Shown: positions 41,290 to 49,433, numbered from the stretch's first letter. The stretch is DNA of 64,000 bases from Kitasatospora atroaurantiaca (GCF_007828955.1 NZ_VIVR01000001.1:4836001-4900000), one strand, 5' to 3'. The notes: a model not told the origin generated them from the sequence alone. Made by a program: numbers and translations.

Positions 41290-42603
41290 TCAGCCGTTCA
41301 GGTCCTTGACGATCGTGTCCTGGACCTTCTTGAGCTCGGCGGCCGGGTCGCCACCGGCGGCGATCGCACCGAAGGCGGTCTTCAGCGCGGTCTCGTCGGC
41401 GCCGGACCACAGCGGCGAGTTCGGGATGAACCAGGTCTGGCCCTCGGCGGCGTCACCGGCGGCCTTGTTCGCCGGAGCGGCGGCCTTGTAGGCGGCGACC
41501 AGGGTCTTGTTGTTCGGGATCGCGAACTTGGCGAGCTCGGTCTGCTGCTTGGTGTTGGTGTAGATCTGCAGGAAGGTCGCGCCCAGGCCCGGGTTGGCGG
41601 CCTTGGCCGGCACGGCCAGGTCGGAGCCGCCGAGGAATGCCGGGGTCGGCGAGCCGGCCGCGGTGCCCGGGAGGGCGATGGTGGCGAGCTTGTCGGCGAG
41701 CTTCGGGTCACCGGTCTTCGGGTCGATGACGGAGCCGAGCTCCCAGCCCGCACCCACGATGGCGGCGATGTTGCCCTTGGCCATCAGGGCGTCCTGGGTG
41801 GCCTCGTCGGTGGTGGTGCCACCGGTCGAGTACTTCTTCTGCAGGTCGTTCCAGGTCTTGATGCCCTCGACGAACTTCGGGTCGGTCAGGGTGCCGGCCC
41901 ACTTGTCGCCGTCCTTCTTGGCGACGATGTTCTTGACGCCGAAGGTGCCGGCGCCGAAGGAGGCGGCGGTGTACCAGTTCTGGCCCGGGAGGTAGAGGGC
42001 GGAGAAGCCGGGGGTGCTCGCGTTGGCGGCCTTGACCTTGTCCAGCGCGGCCGTCAGCTCGGCCAGGGTGGTCGGCGCGGCGGTGACGCCGGCGGCGGCG
42101 AACAGGTCCTTGCGGTAGATCAGGACGCGGGCACCGGCGTAGTACGGGACGGCGTAGGTCTTGGTGCCGTCACCGCTCTGGCCGGAGGCGGCCAGCGAGT
42201 CCAGCCACTTGTCCGAGTTGTCGAACTGGCCCTTGACGCCGGTCAGGTCGACGAAGGAGCCGGCCTCGATGTACTTGGCGGTCTGGGTGTTTCCGGCCTC
42301 GATGAGGTCGGGGGCGTTGCCGGAGAGCAGCGCGGTGTCGAGCTTGGTGGTGTAGTTGGTCCAGGTCTGCCACTCGATCTTCAGGGTGGCGCCGGTCTCC
42401 TCCTCGAACTGCTTCTTGGCAGCGTCGACGACGGACGGCCAGCCCTTCTGGGCGTCGTCCATCAGCCAGACGGTGACGGTCTTGCCCTTGCCGTCCTTGC
42501 TCAGCGTCGCCTGCTTGGCGTCACCGGAAGAGCCGGACGAAGAGCAGGCCGAGGCGACGAGCACGGTGGCAATGGCGGCCACGGCTGCGATCTTGCGGTT
42601 CAA
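41290..42603 (-). CDS. dasA: chito-oligosaccharide-binding lipoprotein DasA
   Basis: A 437-residue solute-binding lipoprotein. The N-terminus is a lipoprotein signal with cleavage before Cys in VLVASACSSSG, followed by an extracytoplasmic family-1 sugar-binding fold (KTVTVWLMDDAQKGWPS, VPYYAGARVLIYRKDLF, FLGGSDLAVPAKA). TTG 42603 is chosen because GGAGGA lies 5-10 nt upstream; an in-frame ATG-less extension to 42627 has no ribosome site. Upstream lie two strong dre palindromes, so DasR control is expected. A divergent paralogue lies across the regulatory region. Confidence 0.92.
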   Translation of the reverse strand: MNRKIAAVAAIATVLVASACSSSGSSGDAKQATLSKDGKGKTVTVWLMDDAQKGWPSVVDAAKKQFEEETGATLKIEWQTWTNYTTKLDTALLSGNAPDLIEAGNTQTAKYIEAGSFVDLTGVKGQFDNSDKWLDSLAASGQSGDGTKTYAVPYYAGARVLIYRKDLFAAAGVTAAPTTLAELTAALDKVKAANASTPGFSALYLPGQNWYTAASFGAGTFGVKNIVAKKDGDKWAGTLTDPKFVEGIKTWNDLQKKYSTGGTTTDEATQDALMAKGNIAAIVGAGWELGSVIDPKTGDPKLADKLATIALPGTAAGSPTPAFLGGSDLAVPAKAANPGLGATFLQIYTNTKQQTELAKFAIPNNKTLVAAYKAAAPANKAAGDAAEGQTWFIPNSPLWSGADETALKTAFGAIAAGGDPAAELKKVQDTIVKDLNG

Positions 42604-42748
42604 ACCATCCTCCAGAGGGATGAGCAAGGGATGGCACCGGGCTGTTGGGCCAGAGCCCTGAGCGTCGTTGTGCCTGGGGGGATTTCACCGGATACCGCGG
42701 TTGCGTACTTGGGGGGGTGACGCTGCAACCCGCTTGTCGGCGTAGACC

Positions 42749-42764
42749 ATTGGTTTAGACCAAC
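42749..42764. promoter_or_regulatory. dre site 1 (DasR operator)
   Basis: ATTGGTTTAGACCAAC is close to the DasR consensus AGTGGTCTAGACCACT; 12 of the 14 central bases are palindromic. It lies 146 nt upstream of the dasA start. Confidence 0.85.
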
Positions 42765-42772
42765 GGGTGGAG

Positions 42773-42788
42773 ATTGGCATGGACCAAT
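42773..42788. promoter_or_regulatory. dre site 2
   Basis: ATTGGCATGGACCAAT has perfect ATTGG/CCAAT arms and a divergent centre. Its centre is 24 nt from that of dre site 1. Confidence 0.75.
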
Positions 42789-42851
42789 GAAGAGCGTCAA
42801 GGGTTCGTCGGCGGTCTGCACAAGCCGTTATCAACGCTTGACACGACCGTG

Positions 42852-42867
42852 GTTGGACTGGACCAAG
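42852..42867. promoter_or_regulatory. dre site 3
   Basis: GTTGGACTGGACCAAG has TTGG-N6-CCAA arms. It lies roughly midway between the two divergent lipoprotein genes. Confidence 0.7.
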
Positions 42868-43022
42868 GTCGGGGGCAAATGCGGGCAGTACGGGCGTAAT
42901 CGGACACGTCCCGGTCCTGGAGGGTGGAGGCCTAACGGTTCCTCAAGCCGACCTGAAAGGAGCCTTAAGCAACGGGTGTACAACGACTGGCGGCTGCGGC
43001 CCGTAGGTGCGTTGACAGCAGA

Positions 43023-43038
43023 ATTGGTCTGGTCCAGG
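43023..43038. promoter_or_regulatory. dre site 4
   Basis: ATTGGTCTGGTCCAGG has a good left half TTGGTCT and right half TCCAG. It lies 59 nt upstream of the second binding-protein gene. Confidence 0.65.
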
Positions 43039-43047
43039 CTCCAGCAA

Positions 43048-43063
43048 TCTGGTCTGTACCACT
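43048..43063. promoter_or_regulatory. dre site 5
   Basis: TCTGGTCTGTACCACT keeps TGGT-N4-ACCA exactly as in the consensus. Its centre is 25 nt from dre site 4, mirroring the spacing of sites 1 and 2 on the dasA side. Confidence 0.75.
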
Positions 43064-43096
43064 GTGCAGGCCGCTCCTGCTCCCCCGGAGGATTGC

Positions 43097-44404
43097 GTGA
43101 AGCGTCAGCTCATGGCCGCGTTCGGCGTCACCGCGCTGCTGGTCTCCGTGGCGGGGTGCGGGGCAGGCGGTACGGCGGCCAAGGGCGGCCCGACCACCAC
43201 CGACCCCAAGGCCGTGAGCGGCATGGTCACGGTCTGGCTGATGAACGAGGCCCAGGGCAGCTGGCCCGAGCTGGTCCAGCAGGTCAACGACGAGTTCGCC
43301 GCCAAGTACCCGAACGTCGACCTGAAGCTCAGCTACCAGACCTGGGCGGACAAGATCGCCAAGCTGGACGCCGCGCTCAAGGAGAACAACGCCCCCGACG
43401 TGGTCGAGCTCGGCAACACCGAGACGATGAAGTACATCCTCAACGGCTCGCTCGCGCCGGTCGAGAAGTCGACCTTCGAGAACTCCGACACCTGGATCCG
43501 CGGTCTGGTCAACACCTGTACCTACCAGGACAAGCTGTTCTGCGTGCCGTACTACGCGGGCGCCCGGGTCGGCCTCTACAACTCGGCGATGTTCCAGGAG
43601 GCCACCGGCAGTGCCGACTTCCCCAGGACCGAGGACGAGCTGCGCGCGGTGCTCGACAAGGTCCAGGCGAAGCACAAGGGCGAGAAGAACTTCTCCGCGC
43701 TCTACCTGCCCGGCCCGTACTGGTACGCGGCGATGTCCTACGTGGCCGCGTACGGCGGCGCGATCGCCCGCTTCGACAGCGCGGGCACCTGGCACGGCAC
43801 CCTGCACGACGGCAAGTCCCAGCAGGGCATCGAGCACTTCGTCGAGCTGGTGAAGACGTACAACCACGGTGACCTGACGGTCAACGAGCTCAACCAGGCG
43901 GCTGTCCTCGGCAAGCAGAAGGCCGCGGTGCTGTACGGCAACGGCTGGGAGGTCGGCACCGCCCTCGCCCCGGTCTCCGGAGACCCCAGACTCAAGGACG
44001 CCCTCAAGGTGGTCGGCATGCCGGGCCCGAACGGCAAGCCGCTGCCGTCCTTCATCGGCGGCTCCGACCTCGCCGTCACCGCCAAGTCGCAGTCGGCCGA
44101 GGCGGCCAAGGACTGGATCCGGATGTTCACCAGCGCCAAGTCGGAGCAGATCCTGGCCGACAAGGACACCCTGCCGAACAACCTCACTCAGCTGAGCCCG
44201 CTCAAGTTCAAGCCGGCCACCGCGGCCGCCGCCAACGCCGTACCGGACGCCTGGTTCACGCCGCTGGCGCCCGGCTGGGGAGCGGTCGAGAAGCAGAACG
44301 TGCTGGTCAACATGCTGAACGACATCCTCAAGGGCAAGTCGGTCGACGCTGCCACCAGGGACGCCGACGCCCAGATCGACCAGCTGATCAACAATCCGTC
44401 GTGA
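43097..44404 (+). CDS. second DasA-like sugar-binding lipoprotein
   Basis: A 435-residue lipoprotein paralogous to the divergent dasA product: both share VWLM near the N-terminus, VPYYAGARV, FSALYLPG and GGSDLAV. The lipobox is VAGC (VSVAGCGAGG). GTG 43097 follows GGAGG at 7 nt. No permease genes follow, so it presumably feeds DasBC or another permease pair. Two dre sites lie 35-75 nt upstream. Two extra cysteines (NTCTYQDKLFC) could form a disulfide. Which of the two proteins is the functional DasA cannot be settled from sequence; linkage to dasBC favours the other. Confidence 0.9.
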   Translation: MKRQLMAAFGVTALLVSVAGCGAGGTAAKGGPTTTDPKAVSGMVTVWLMNEAQGSWPELVQQVNDEFAAKYPNVDLKLSYQTWADKIAKLDAALKENNAPDVVELGNTETMKYILNGSLAPVEKSTFENSDTWIRGLVNTCTYQDKLFCVPYYAGARVGLYNSAMFQEATGSADFPRTEDELRAVLDKVQAKHKGEKNFSALYLPGPYWYAAMSYVAAYGGAIARFDSAGTWHGTLHDGKSQQGIEHFVELVKTYNHGDLTVNELNQAAVLGKQKAAVLYGNGWEVGTALAPVSGDPRLKDALKVVGMPGPNGKPLPSFIGGSDLAVTAKSQSAEAAKDWIRMFTSAKSEQILADKDTLPNNLTQLSPLKFKPATAAAANAVPDAWFTPLAPGWGAVEKQNVLVNMLNDILKGKSVDAATRDADAQIDQLINNPS

Positions 44405-44561
44405 TCCTGGGCACGGTGCGCCGGGTGTGCTCCGGCGATCCGGCCCCCGTAGGATCGTCGGAGGAAACACCGCAGCGAGTGTGCGGACTCGCCGCCGTAG
44501 AGGTCCCCGCCGGGCAGCCGCCCGGGCCGGGGTAGAACCATCTCATCGGAGGCACATTCAG

Positions 44562-45620
44562 ATGTCCGACACGCAGACCAGCTCCGTACCGGGCCGGATC
44601 ATGGCGGCGGAGATGGCCGAGCAGCCGGCCGTCCTGCAGCGCATCCTCGACGAGGGAGCACCGAGGATCCGCGAGATCGCGGCCGAGATCGCCGTTCGCA
44701 AGCCGCGATTCGTGCTGCTCACCGCACGCGGCACCTCCGACAACGCGGCCCTGTACGCGAAGTACCTGATCGAGGTCCTGCTCGGCAAGCCGGCCGGCCT
44801 CACCTCGATGTCCACCACCACGGCGTACGGTGCCAAGCCCGACCTCACCGACGTGCTGGTGATCACCGTCAGCCAGTCCGGCGGCTCGCCCGACCTGGTG
44901 GCCTCCACCAAGGCGGCCCGCGAGGCCGGCGCGATCACCCTCGCGGTGACCAACAACGCCGACTCGCCGCTGGCCGAGGTCTCCGAGTTCCACATCGACG
45001 TGCTGGCCGGCCCGGAGAAGGCGCTGCCGGCCACCAAGACCTACACGGCCGAGCTGCTCGCCCTCTACCTGCTGATCGAGGGCCTGCGCGGGGGCGACGG
45101 CTCGGCGGCCAAGGACCTGCCCGAGCTGGCCGCCGGCATCCTGGCCCGCCAGGCCGAGGTGAAGGCCCTGGCGGAGCGCTACCGCTTCGCCCAGCGCCTG
45201 GTGCTCACCTCGCGCGGCTACGGCTACCCGACGGCCCGCGAGGCCGCGCTGAAGCTCATGGAGACGACGTACATCCCGGCGTCCCCGTTCTCCGGCGCCG
45301 ACCTGCTGCACGGCCCGCTGGCCATGGTGGACAACGTCTCCCCGGTCATCGCCATCGTCCCGGACGGCAAGGGCGGCGAGGCCCTGCAGCCCGTGCTGGA
45401 CCGGCTGCGCGGCCGTGGGGCGGACCTGGTGGTCATCGGCCAGCAGGAGCAGGTGGACGCCGCGTCGGCCGGCTTCGCGCTGCCGGCCGGGGTGCCCGAG
45501 GAGGTCCAGCCGATCCTCGAGATCCTCCCGCTGCAGCAGCTCGCGTACGAGGTCACCATCGCCCGCGGCCAGGACCCGGACGCCCCGCGCGCCCTCGCCA
45601 AGGTCACCGAGACCCACTGA
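44562..45620 (+). CDS. SIS-domain sugar isomerase/deaminase (GlmS/NagB-II-like)
   Basis: A 352-residue cytoplasmic protein with two SIS phosphosugar-binding domains. Motifs include LLTARGTSDNAALYAKYLIE, ISQSG-type VSQSGGSPDL (phosphate loop), SRGYGYPTAREAALKLMETTY and DLLHGPLAMV. It lacks the glutaminase domain of GlmS, so it is likely a glucosamine-6-phosphate deaminase of the NagB-II kind or a related isomerase, feeding imported GlcNAc into glycolysis. ATG 44562 has GGAGG 9 nt upstream. It follows the binding-protein gene by 157 nt and is probably co-transcribed from the dre-controlled promoter. Confidence 0.88.
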   Translation: MSDTQTSSVPGRIMAAEMAEQPAVLQRILDEGAPRIREIAAEIAVRKPRFVLLTARGTSDNAALYAKYLIEVLLGKPAGLTSMSTTTAYGAKPDLTDVLVITVSQSGGSPDLVASTKAAREAGAITLAVTNNADSPLAEVSEFHIDVLAGPEKALPATKTYTAELLALYLLIEGLRGGDGSAAKDLPELAAGILARQAEVKALAERYRFAQRLVLTSRGYGYPTAREAALKLMETTYIPASPFSGADLLHGPLAMVDNVSPVIAIVPDGKGGEALQPVLDRLRGRGADLVVIGQQEQVDAASAGFALPAGVPEEVQPILEILPLQQLAYEVTIARGQDPDAPRALAKVTETH

Positions 45621-45658
45621 CGCAAGGGGCGCGCTGGACGCAGGCGGGCAACCCAGAA

Positions 45659-45731
45659 GGGGCGCGGGGAACTGCGCGAAGTCGGAAGGTACGGACCGTA
45701 GCCTTCCGCCTCGCGCAGTTCCCCGCGCCCC
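45659..45731. repeat. palindromic intergenic element, copy 6
   Basis: Left arm from 45659, right arm ending 45731. The hairpin extends inward through CGGAAGG/CCTTCCG. It starts 38 nt after the SIS gene stop. Confidence 0.87.
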
Positions 45732-45945
45732 TTCAGCGGATGCGTGGGTGCGCCCAAACAGCACTACGGGCCACGGCGCCGACACGGGACCCTCAACCCA
45801 TGCGGCACCGCAGCCCGGAGCTGTCGTCGGGCGCCTTCCCGGGCCGAGAGCTGTGCGGGGCTCTCGGCCGGAAGGCGTCCGACCGAGGAGCTGCCTCGCG
45901 CGGTCAGGGCAGTTGCGCGGGGGCCGCTCCTTGGTGCTTCTTCAT

Positions 45946-46003
45946 TGTGGACTAGACCAATCCGGGTTGTCCAGAGGCCTTCGCGGATTGGTCTGGACAA
46001 CAG
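45946..46003. promoter_or_regulatory. two dre-like sites with interleaved inverted repeats, upstream of the histidine kinase
   Basis: TGTGGACTAGACCAAT (45946-45961; core TGGACTAGACCA) and ATTGGTCTGGACAAC (45987-46001) resemble DasR operators. Between them two inverted repeats interleave: AGACCAATCCG (45954-45964) pairs with 45984-45994, and GTTGTCCAGA (45966-45975) pairs with 45992-46001. The right arms share TCT, so the two pairings compete. It lies 43 nt upstream of the kinase start. Confidence 0.65.
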
Positions 46004-46045
46004 CTGGAAGGGGGGCGGAGGGCCTGGTGGGGTTACGCTCGCCAT

Positions 46046-47566
46046 GTGCCCTCGTTGAACGAACTCGTCCGCCGCCACACCACCCTGACCGGTGCCGATG
46101 TGGAGTGGCTCCACATGCTGGTCTCGGAGTGGCAGCTGCTCTCCGACCTCTCCTTCGCCGACCTGGTGCTGTGGATCCCCACCTGGGACGGGATCCGGTA
46201 CGTCTCGGTCGCCCAGATGCGCCCGAACACCGGGCCGACCTCCTACCAGGACGACATGGTCGGCCACCTCGTCCCGCGCGGCCGCCGTCCGCTGCTGGAC
46301 GCCGCCTTCGACGAGGGCCGGATCGTCCGGGAGGGTGACCCGGAGTGGCGCGAGGAGGTGCCGGTGCGGGTCGAGTCGATCCCCGTCCGGCGCGAGGGCC
46401 GGGTGCTCGGCGTGATCGCCCGCAACACCAACCTGCTCACCGTGCGCACGCCGAGCCGGCTGGAGCTCACCTACCTGCAGAGTGCCTCCGACCTGGCCCA
46501 GATGATTGCTGCAGGATCGTTTCCCTACCACGGCGTCGAGCAGACCGACATGGACGCCGCGCCCCGGGTCGGCGACGGGCTGATCCGCCTGGACGCGGAC
46601 GGCATCGTGACCTACGCCAGCCCCAACGCGCTCTCCGCCTACCACCGGTTGGGGCTCACCACGGACCTGGTGGGCAGTCATCTCGGCCGTACCACCGCCG
46701 AGTTGGCGCCGCCGTCACGCGGGGCTGTGCACGAGGCGCTGGTCAAGCTGGCCAGCGGCTGGGCCCCCCGGCAGACCGAGGTGGAGGCCCAGGGGGGAGT
46801 GGTGACCCTGCGGGCGATCCCGCTCAAGCCCAAGGGCGTGCTCACCGGTTCGCTGGTGCTGGCCCGCGACGTCACCGAGCTGCGCCGGCGTGACCGCGAG
46901 CTGATGACCAAGGACGCCACCATCCGGGAGATCCACCACCGGGTGAAGAACAATCTTCAGACCGTGGCCGCACTGTTGCGCCTGCAGTCCCGCCGGATGG
47001 ACTCGGAGGCCGGCCGGTCCGCGCTGGACGAGGCGGTACGCCGGGTCGGCTCGATCGCCATCGTGCACGAGACGCTCTCGCAGACGCTGGACGAGCAGGT
47101 CGCCTTCGACGAGATCGCCGACCGGGTGCTCGCGATGGTGATGGAGCTGTCCCAGGACGGCCGGGTGGCCACCAGGCGCTCCGGCAGCTTCGGCATCCTC
47201 TCGGCCGAGGTGGCCACCCCGCTGGCGATGGTGCTCACCGAGCTGCTGCAGAACGCGCTGGAGCACGCCTTCGGCCCGAAGGCCTCGGGAAGCCTGGAGG
47301 TCAGCGCACTGCGCGGTCGGGCGCCGGCCACCGGTATGGGCTGGTCGGACACTTGGAACGGCGGCGCCAAGCCGGAGGAGTACCTGCTGATCACCGTGCA
47401 GGACGACGGCAAGGGCATGCCGGAGGGCTTCGACCCGCAGCAGGCGGGGAACCTCGGGCTGCAGATCGTCAGGACGCTGGCCACCAATGAGCTGGGCGGC
47501 ACCTTCGACATGGTCGCGGCACCCGGCGGCGGCACGAAGGTGGTCCTGGAGATCCCGGTGCGATAG
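46046..47566 (+). CDS. PAS-containing sensor histidine kinase (HisKA_2 type)
   Basis: A 506-residue cytoplasmic kinase. The N-terminal sensor domain (about 5-145; H_kinase_N/GAF-like, with LVSEWQLLSDLSFADLVLWIP) is followed by a PAS domain (about 165-275), a HisKA_2 dimerisation helix with phosphoacceptor His297 in EIHHRVKNNLQTVAALLRLQ, and a GHKL ATPase domain (N-box LTELLQNALEHAF, G-box DDGKGMPEG, GNLGLQIV). The cognate regulator is not adjacent. GTG 46046 has no Shine-Dalgarno sequence. Its neighbours match the conserved kinase-wblE block of Streptomyces. The dre-like pair upstream suggests control by DasR. Confidence 0.9.
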   Translation: MPSLNELVRRHTTLTGADVEWLHMLVSEWQLLSDLSFADLVLWIPTWDGIRYVSVAQMRPNTGPTSYQDDMVGHLVPRGRRPLLDAAFDEGRIVREGDPEWREEVPVRVESIPVRREGRVLGVIARNTNLLTVRTPSRLELTYLQSASDLAQMIAAGSFPYHGVEQTDMDAAPRVGDGLIRLDADGIVTYASPNALSAYHRLGLTTDLVGSHLGRTTAELAPPSRGAVHEALVKLASGWAPRQTEVEAQGGVVTLRAIPLKPKGVLTGSLVLARDVTELRRRDRELMTKDATIREIHHRVKNNLQTVAALLRLQSRRMDSEAGRSALDEAVRRVGSIAIVHETLSQTLDEQVAFDEIADRVLAMVMELSQDGRVATRRSGSFGILSAEVATPLAMVLTELLQNALEHAFGPKASGSLEVSALRGRAPATGMGWSDTWNGGAKPEEYLLITVQDDGKGMPEGFDPQQAGNLGLQIVRTLATNELGGTFDMVAAPGGGTKVVLEIPVR

Positions 47567-47572
47567 AGAAAC

Positions 47573-47652
47573 GAGGCCCTGTCGACCGGGGGGGTGGGTC
47601 GACAGGGCCTCTCAACCCGTTCCGGCCGTCGGGGGGAGTCGGCCGGAGCGGG
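47573..47652 (+). terminator. tandem terminator hairpins after the kinase gene
   Basis: The first hairpin has a 15-bp stem GAGGCCCTGTCGACC (47573-47587) paired with 47597-47611. The second has a 13-bp stem CCCGTTCCGGCCG (47616-47628) paired with 47640-47652, one wobble. They begin 6 nt after the stop. Confidence 0.85.
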
Positions 47653-47860
47653 GGCTCTGGGTGGTGCGACGCCCTGCCGTTGTGTTGCACACGGTGAGCG
47701 CCCTAGGTCCACGATATTGCTCTAAGTGAACAGTATCAAGTGCCCGGGCCGCTCGGCGTCGACGGAATTCCGCCGGGGCGGGTTCCGTTCTTCGGAAGGC
47801 TCCACCTGCGGTACGGAGGAGCCCTTGATCATGGGTTGATCAGGTACTGCTGAGTGTGTG

Positions 47861-48112
47861 TCAGGCGGTGCGGGCGCGGTTGCGGGCAGCGCGGCGCTTC
47901 ATCGCACGACGCTCGTCCTCGCTCATACCGCCCCAGACGCCGGCGTCCTGGCCGGTCTCGAGCGCCCACTGCAGGCACTGCTCCATGACGGGACAGCGGC
48001 GGCACACGGCCTTGGCTTCCTCGATCTGCAGCAGAGCAGGACCGGTGTTCCCGATCGGGAAGAACAGCTCCGGGTCCTCTTCGCGGCAGACAGCGCGGTG
48101 GCGCCAGTCCAT
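47861..48112 (-). CDS. wblE: WhiB-family iron-sulfur transcription factor WblE
   Basis: An 83-residue Wbl protein that binds a [4Fe-4S] cluster through four cysteines (Cys9 in AVCREED, then CRRCPVMEQC), partners the principal sigma factor and responds to redox or NO. The G[VI]WGG turn (DAGVWGGMSEDERRAMKRRAARNRART) and basic DNA-binding tail are intact. The sequence is near-identical to my memory of S. coelicolor WblE. The ATG at 48112 has GGAGGAG about 10 nt upstream. The roughly 250-nt leader carries two operator-like palindromes. Confidence 0.95.
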   Translation of the reverse strand: MDWRHRAVCREEDPELFFPIGNTGPALLQIEEAKAVCRRCPVMEQCLQWALETGQDAGVWGGMSEDERRAMKRRAARNRARTA

Positions 48113-48177
48113 GTTCGTCCAACTCCTCCGGTCGGTGGGCTGTGGCCCGGCCGACGCAATCGTGGTGGCTTGTGAAT

Positions 48178-48191
48178 GTGAACGCTTTCAC
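48178..48191. promoter_or_regulatory. operator-like palindrome A upstream of wblE
   Basis: GTGAACGCTTTCAC has perfect 5-bp arms around CGCT, 66 nt upstream of the wblE start. The central CG and arms resemble LacI-family operators. The regulator is unknown. Confidence 0.4.
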
Positions 48192-48318
48192 GAATCCCGC
48201 AACAGCAAAAGAGACCAAAGGCCCATCGGGCCCGGGTGGTCTGCGCTGGGGTGGGGTTCGGGCTATCAAGGGATGTGTCGCGGTGTCCCGCTTTGCGACG
48301 TGTCCCGATCGCCATGTA

Positions 48319-48334
48319 GAGGTTCGCAAACCTC
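48319..48334. promoter_or_regulatory. operator-like palindrome B upstream of wblE
   Basis: GAGGTTCGCAAACCTC has perfect 6-bp arms around CGCA, about 205 nt upstream of wblE and 128 nt from the dgk stop. The rest of the 349-nt gap is comparatively AT-rich (for example GAATTTTTGA near 48362) and holds no gene I can support. Confidence 0.4.
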
Positions 48335-48438
48335 GGGCCGGGATACAACCCCCTTCGGGTAGGAATTTTTGATTCTTCGGTGTCGCCTACCTCACAGGCC
48401 GTACTTCTATGGGGTGAAGGGGGCTTGTGCGTTCGAGA

Positions 48439-48459
48439 AGAAGGGTCAGACCCCCTTCT
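48439..48459 (-). terminator. small hairpin after the diacylglycerol kinase gene
   Basis: AGAAGGG (48439-48445) pairs with CCCTTCT (48453-48459), just beyond the stop at 48462 on the minus strand. The stem is short, so confidence is moderate. Confidence 0.45.
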
Positions 48460-48461
48460 GG

Positions 48462-49433
48462 TCACACAATCACACGCAGTGCCCGCCGAACGCCTGTGAA
48501 ACTGACGCGACTCCTGTCTCCAAGGTGGTCCCCGTCGACCTGAAACGGGGCCGGTTCCTGTGAAACCAAGGTGAAGTGTCTGACGTCGTGGTAGGAGACG
48601 ACATGCTTGCCGCTCGGCCCGAGGGGCTCCTTGCCGCCATTCGCAGGCGTGTGCGAGCGCAGAATCTGACGGACCGTTCGAGCCGTGCCGAACGCGGTCA
48701 TTCGAGTGATGCCGAAGACGTCGAGGTCCGTGTCGAAGGAGGCGGCGGGCGAAGGAAGGACCGGGCGGTTGCCCAGGAAGGTCCACGGTGAGGTGTTGGA
48801 CGCTATGGCCATCACCAGGCCCGGCACGGCCTCGTGCCCGTTGATCTGCAGGGAGATCGGGCCGTTCTTGCGATGTTCACGCTCAGTGACGTAGTGGCGG
48901 AGTGCCTGGTTGATGTAGAGCGCGTGGGTGGATCTCCGGCCGGCTCTGCGCTGCTCCTCGACCCGGCCCACCACGCCGGCGTCGAAGCCCAGGCCCGCGG
49001 TGAACGTGAACCAGCGGTCCGGCAGCCCCTCGGACATCGCCTTGCCCAGGCCGATGGCCCGCTCGCGCCCGTGCTCCAGCGCGTCGAGCAGGGCGCCCGT
49101 CGCCTCCACCGGGTCGTTCGGCAGGCCGAGCGCGCGGGCGAAGACATTGGTACTGCCACCGGGGACGACCGCCAACCGGGGGACCCGCTCGGAGGGGCCG
49201 TGGGCCAGCAGGCCGTTGACGACCTCGTTCACGGTGCCGTCGCCGCCCAGGGCCACCACCAGGTCCACAGCGCCCTCGGAGGCCGCCTGGCGGGCCAGAT
49301 CACGCGCATGGCCGCGGTACTCGGTGTGTGCGACCTCCATCTTGAGATCGCTGCGCAGGGCGTGGGTGAGCACGTCGCGGGTGCGTCCACTGGTGGTGGT
49401 CGCCTTCGGGTTCACGACCAGGAGAGCGCGCAT
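48462..49433 (-). CDS. diacylglycerol kinase family lipid kinase
   Basis: A 323-residue DAGK-catalytic-domain protein that would phosphorylate diacylglycerol or a related lipid. The nucleotide-binding motif VVALGGDGTVNEVVNGLL is at about residues 60-77, followed by RLAVVPGGSTNVFARALGLP and GLGFDAGVVGRVEEQ; the C-terminal beta-sandwich ends with FQVDGDHLGDRSRVSF. ATG 49433 gives MRALLVVNPKATTTSG, a typical start. The position next to wblE and sigH is conserved in the genus. Lipid specificity is unknown. Confidence 0.92.
   Translation of the reverse strand: MRALLVVNPKATTTSGRTRDVLTHALRSDLKMEVAHTEYRGHARDLARQAASEGAVDLVVALGGDGTVNEVVNGLLAHGPSERVPRLAVVPGGSTNVFARALGLPNDPVEATGALLDALEHGRERAIGLGKAMSEGLPDRWFTFTAGLGFDAGVVGRVEEQRRAGRRSTHALYINQALRHYVTEREHRKNGPISLQINGHEAVPGLVMAIASNTSPWTFLGNRPVLPSPAASFDTDLDVFGITRMTAFGTARTVRQILRSHTPANGGKEPLGPSGKHVVSYHDVRHFTLVSQEPAPFQVDGDHLGDRSRVSFTGVRRALRVIV

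Noticed and set aside
48177..48191. CcpA cre site upstream of wblE
   Set aside because: The minus strand reads TGAAAGCGTTCACA, which fits the cre pattern, but streptomycetes do not have CcpA-type catabolite control; kept only as a LacI-like operator.
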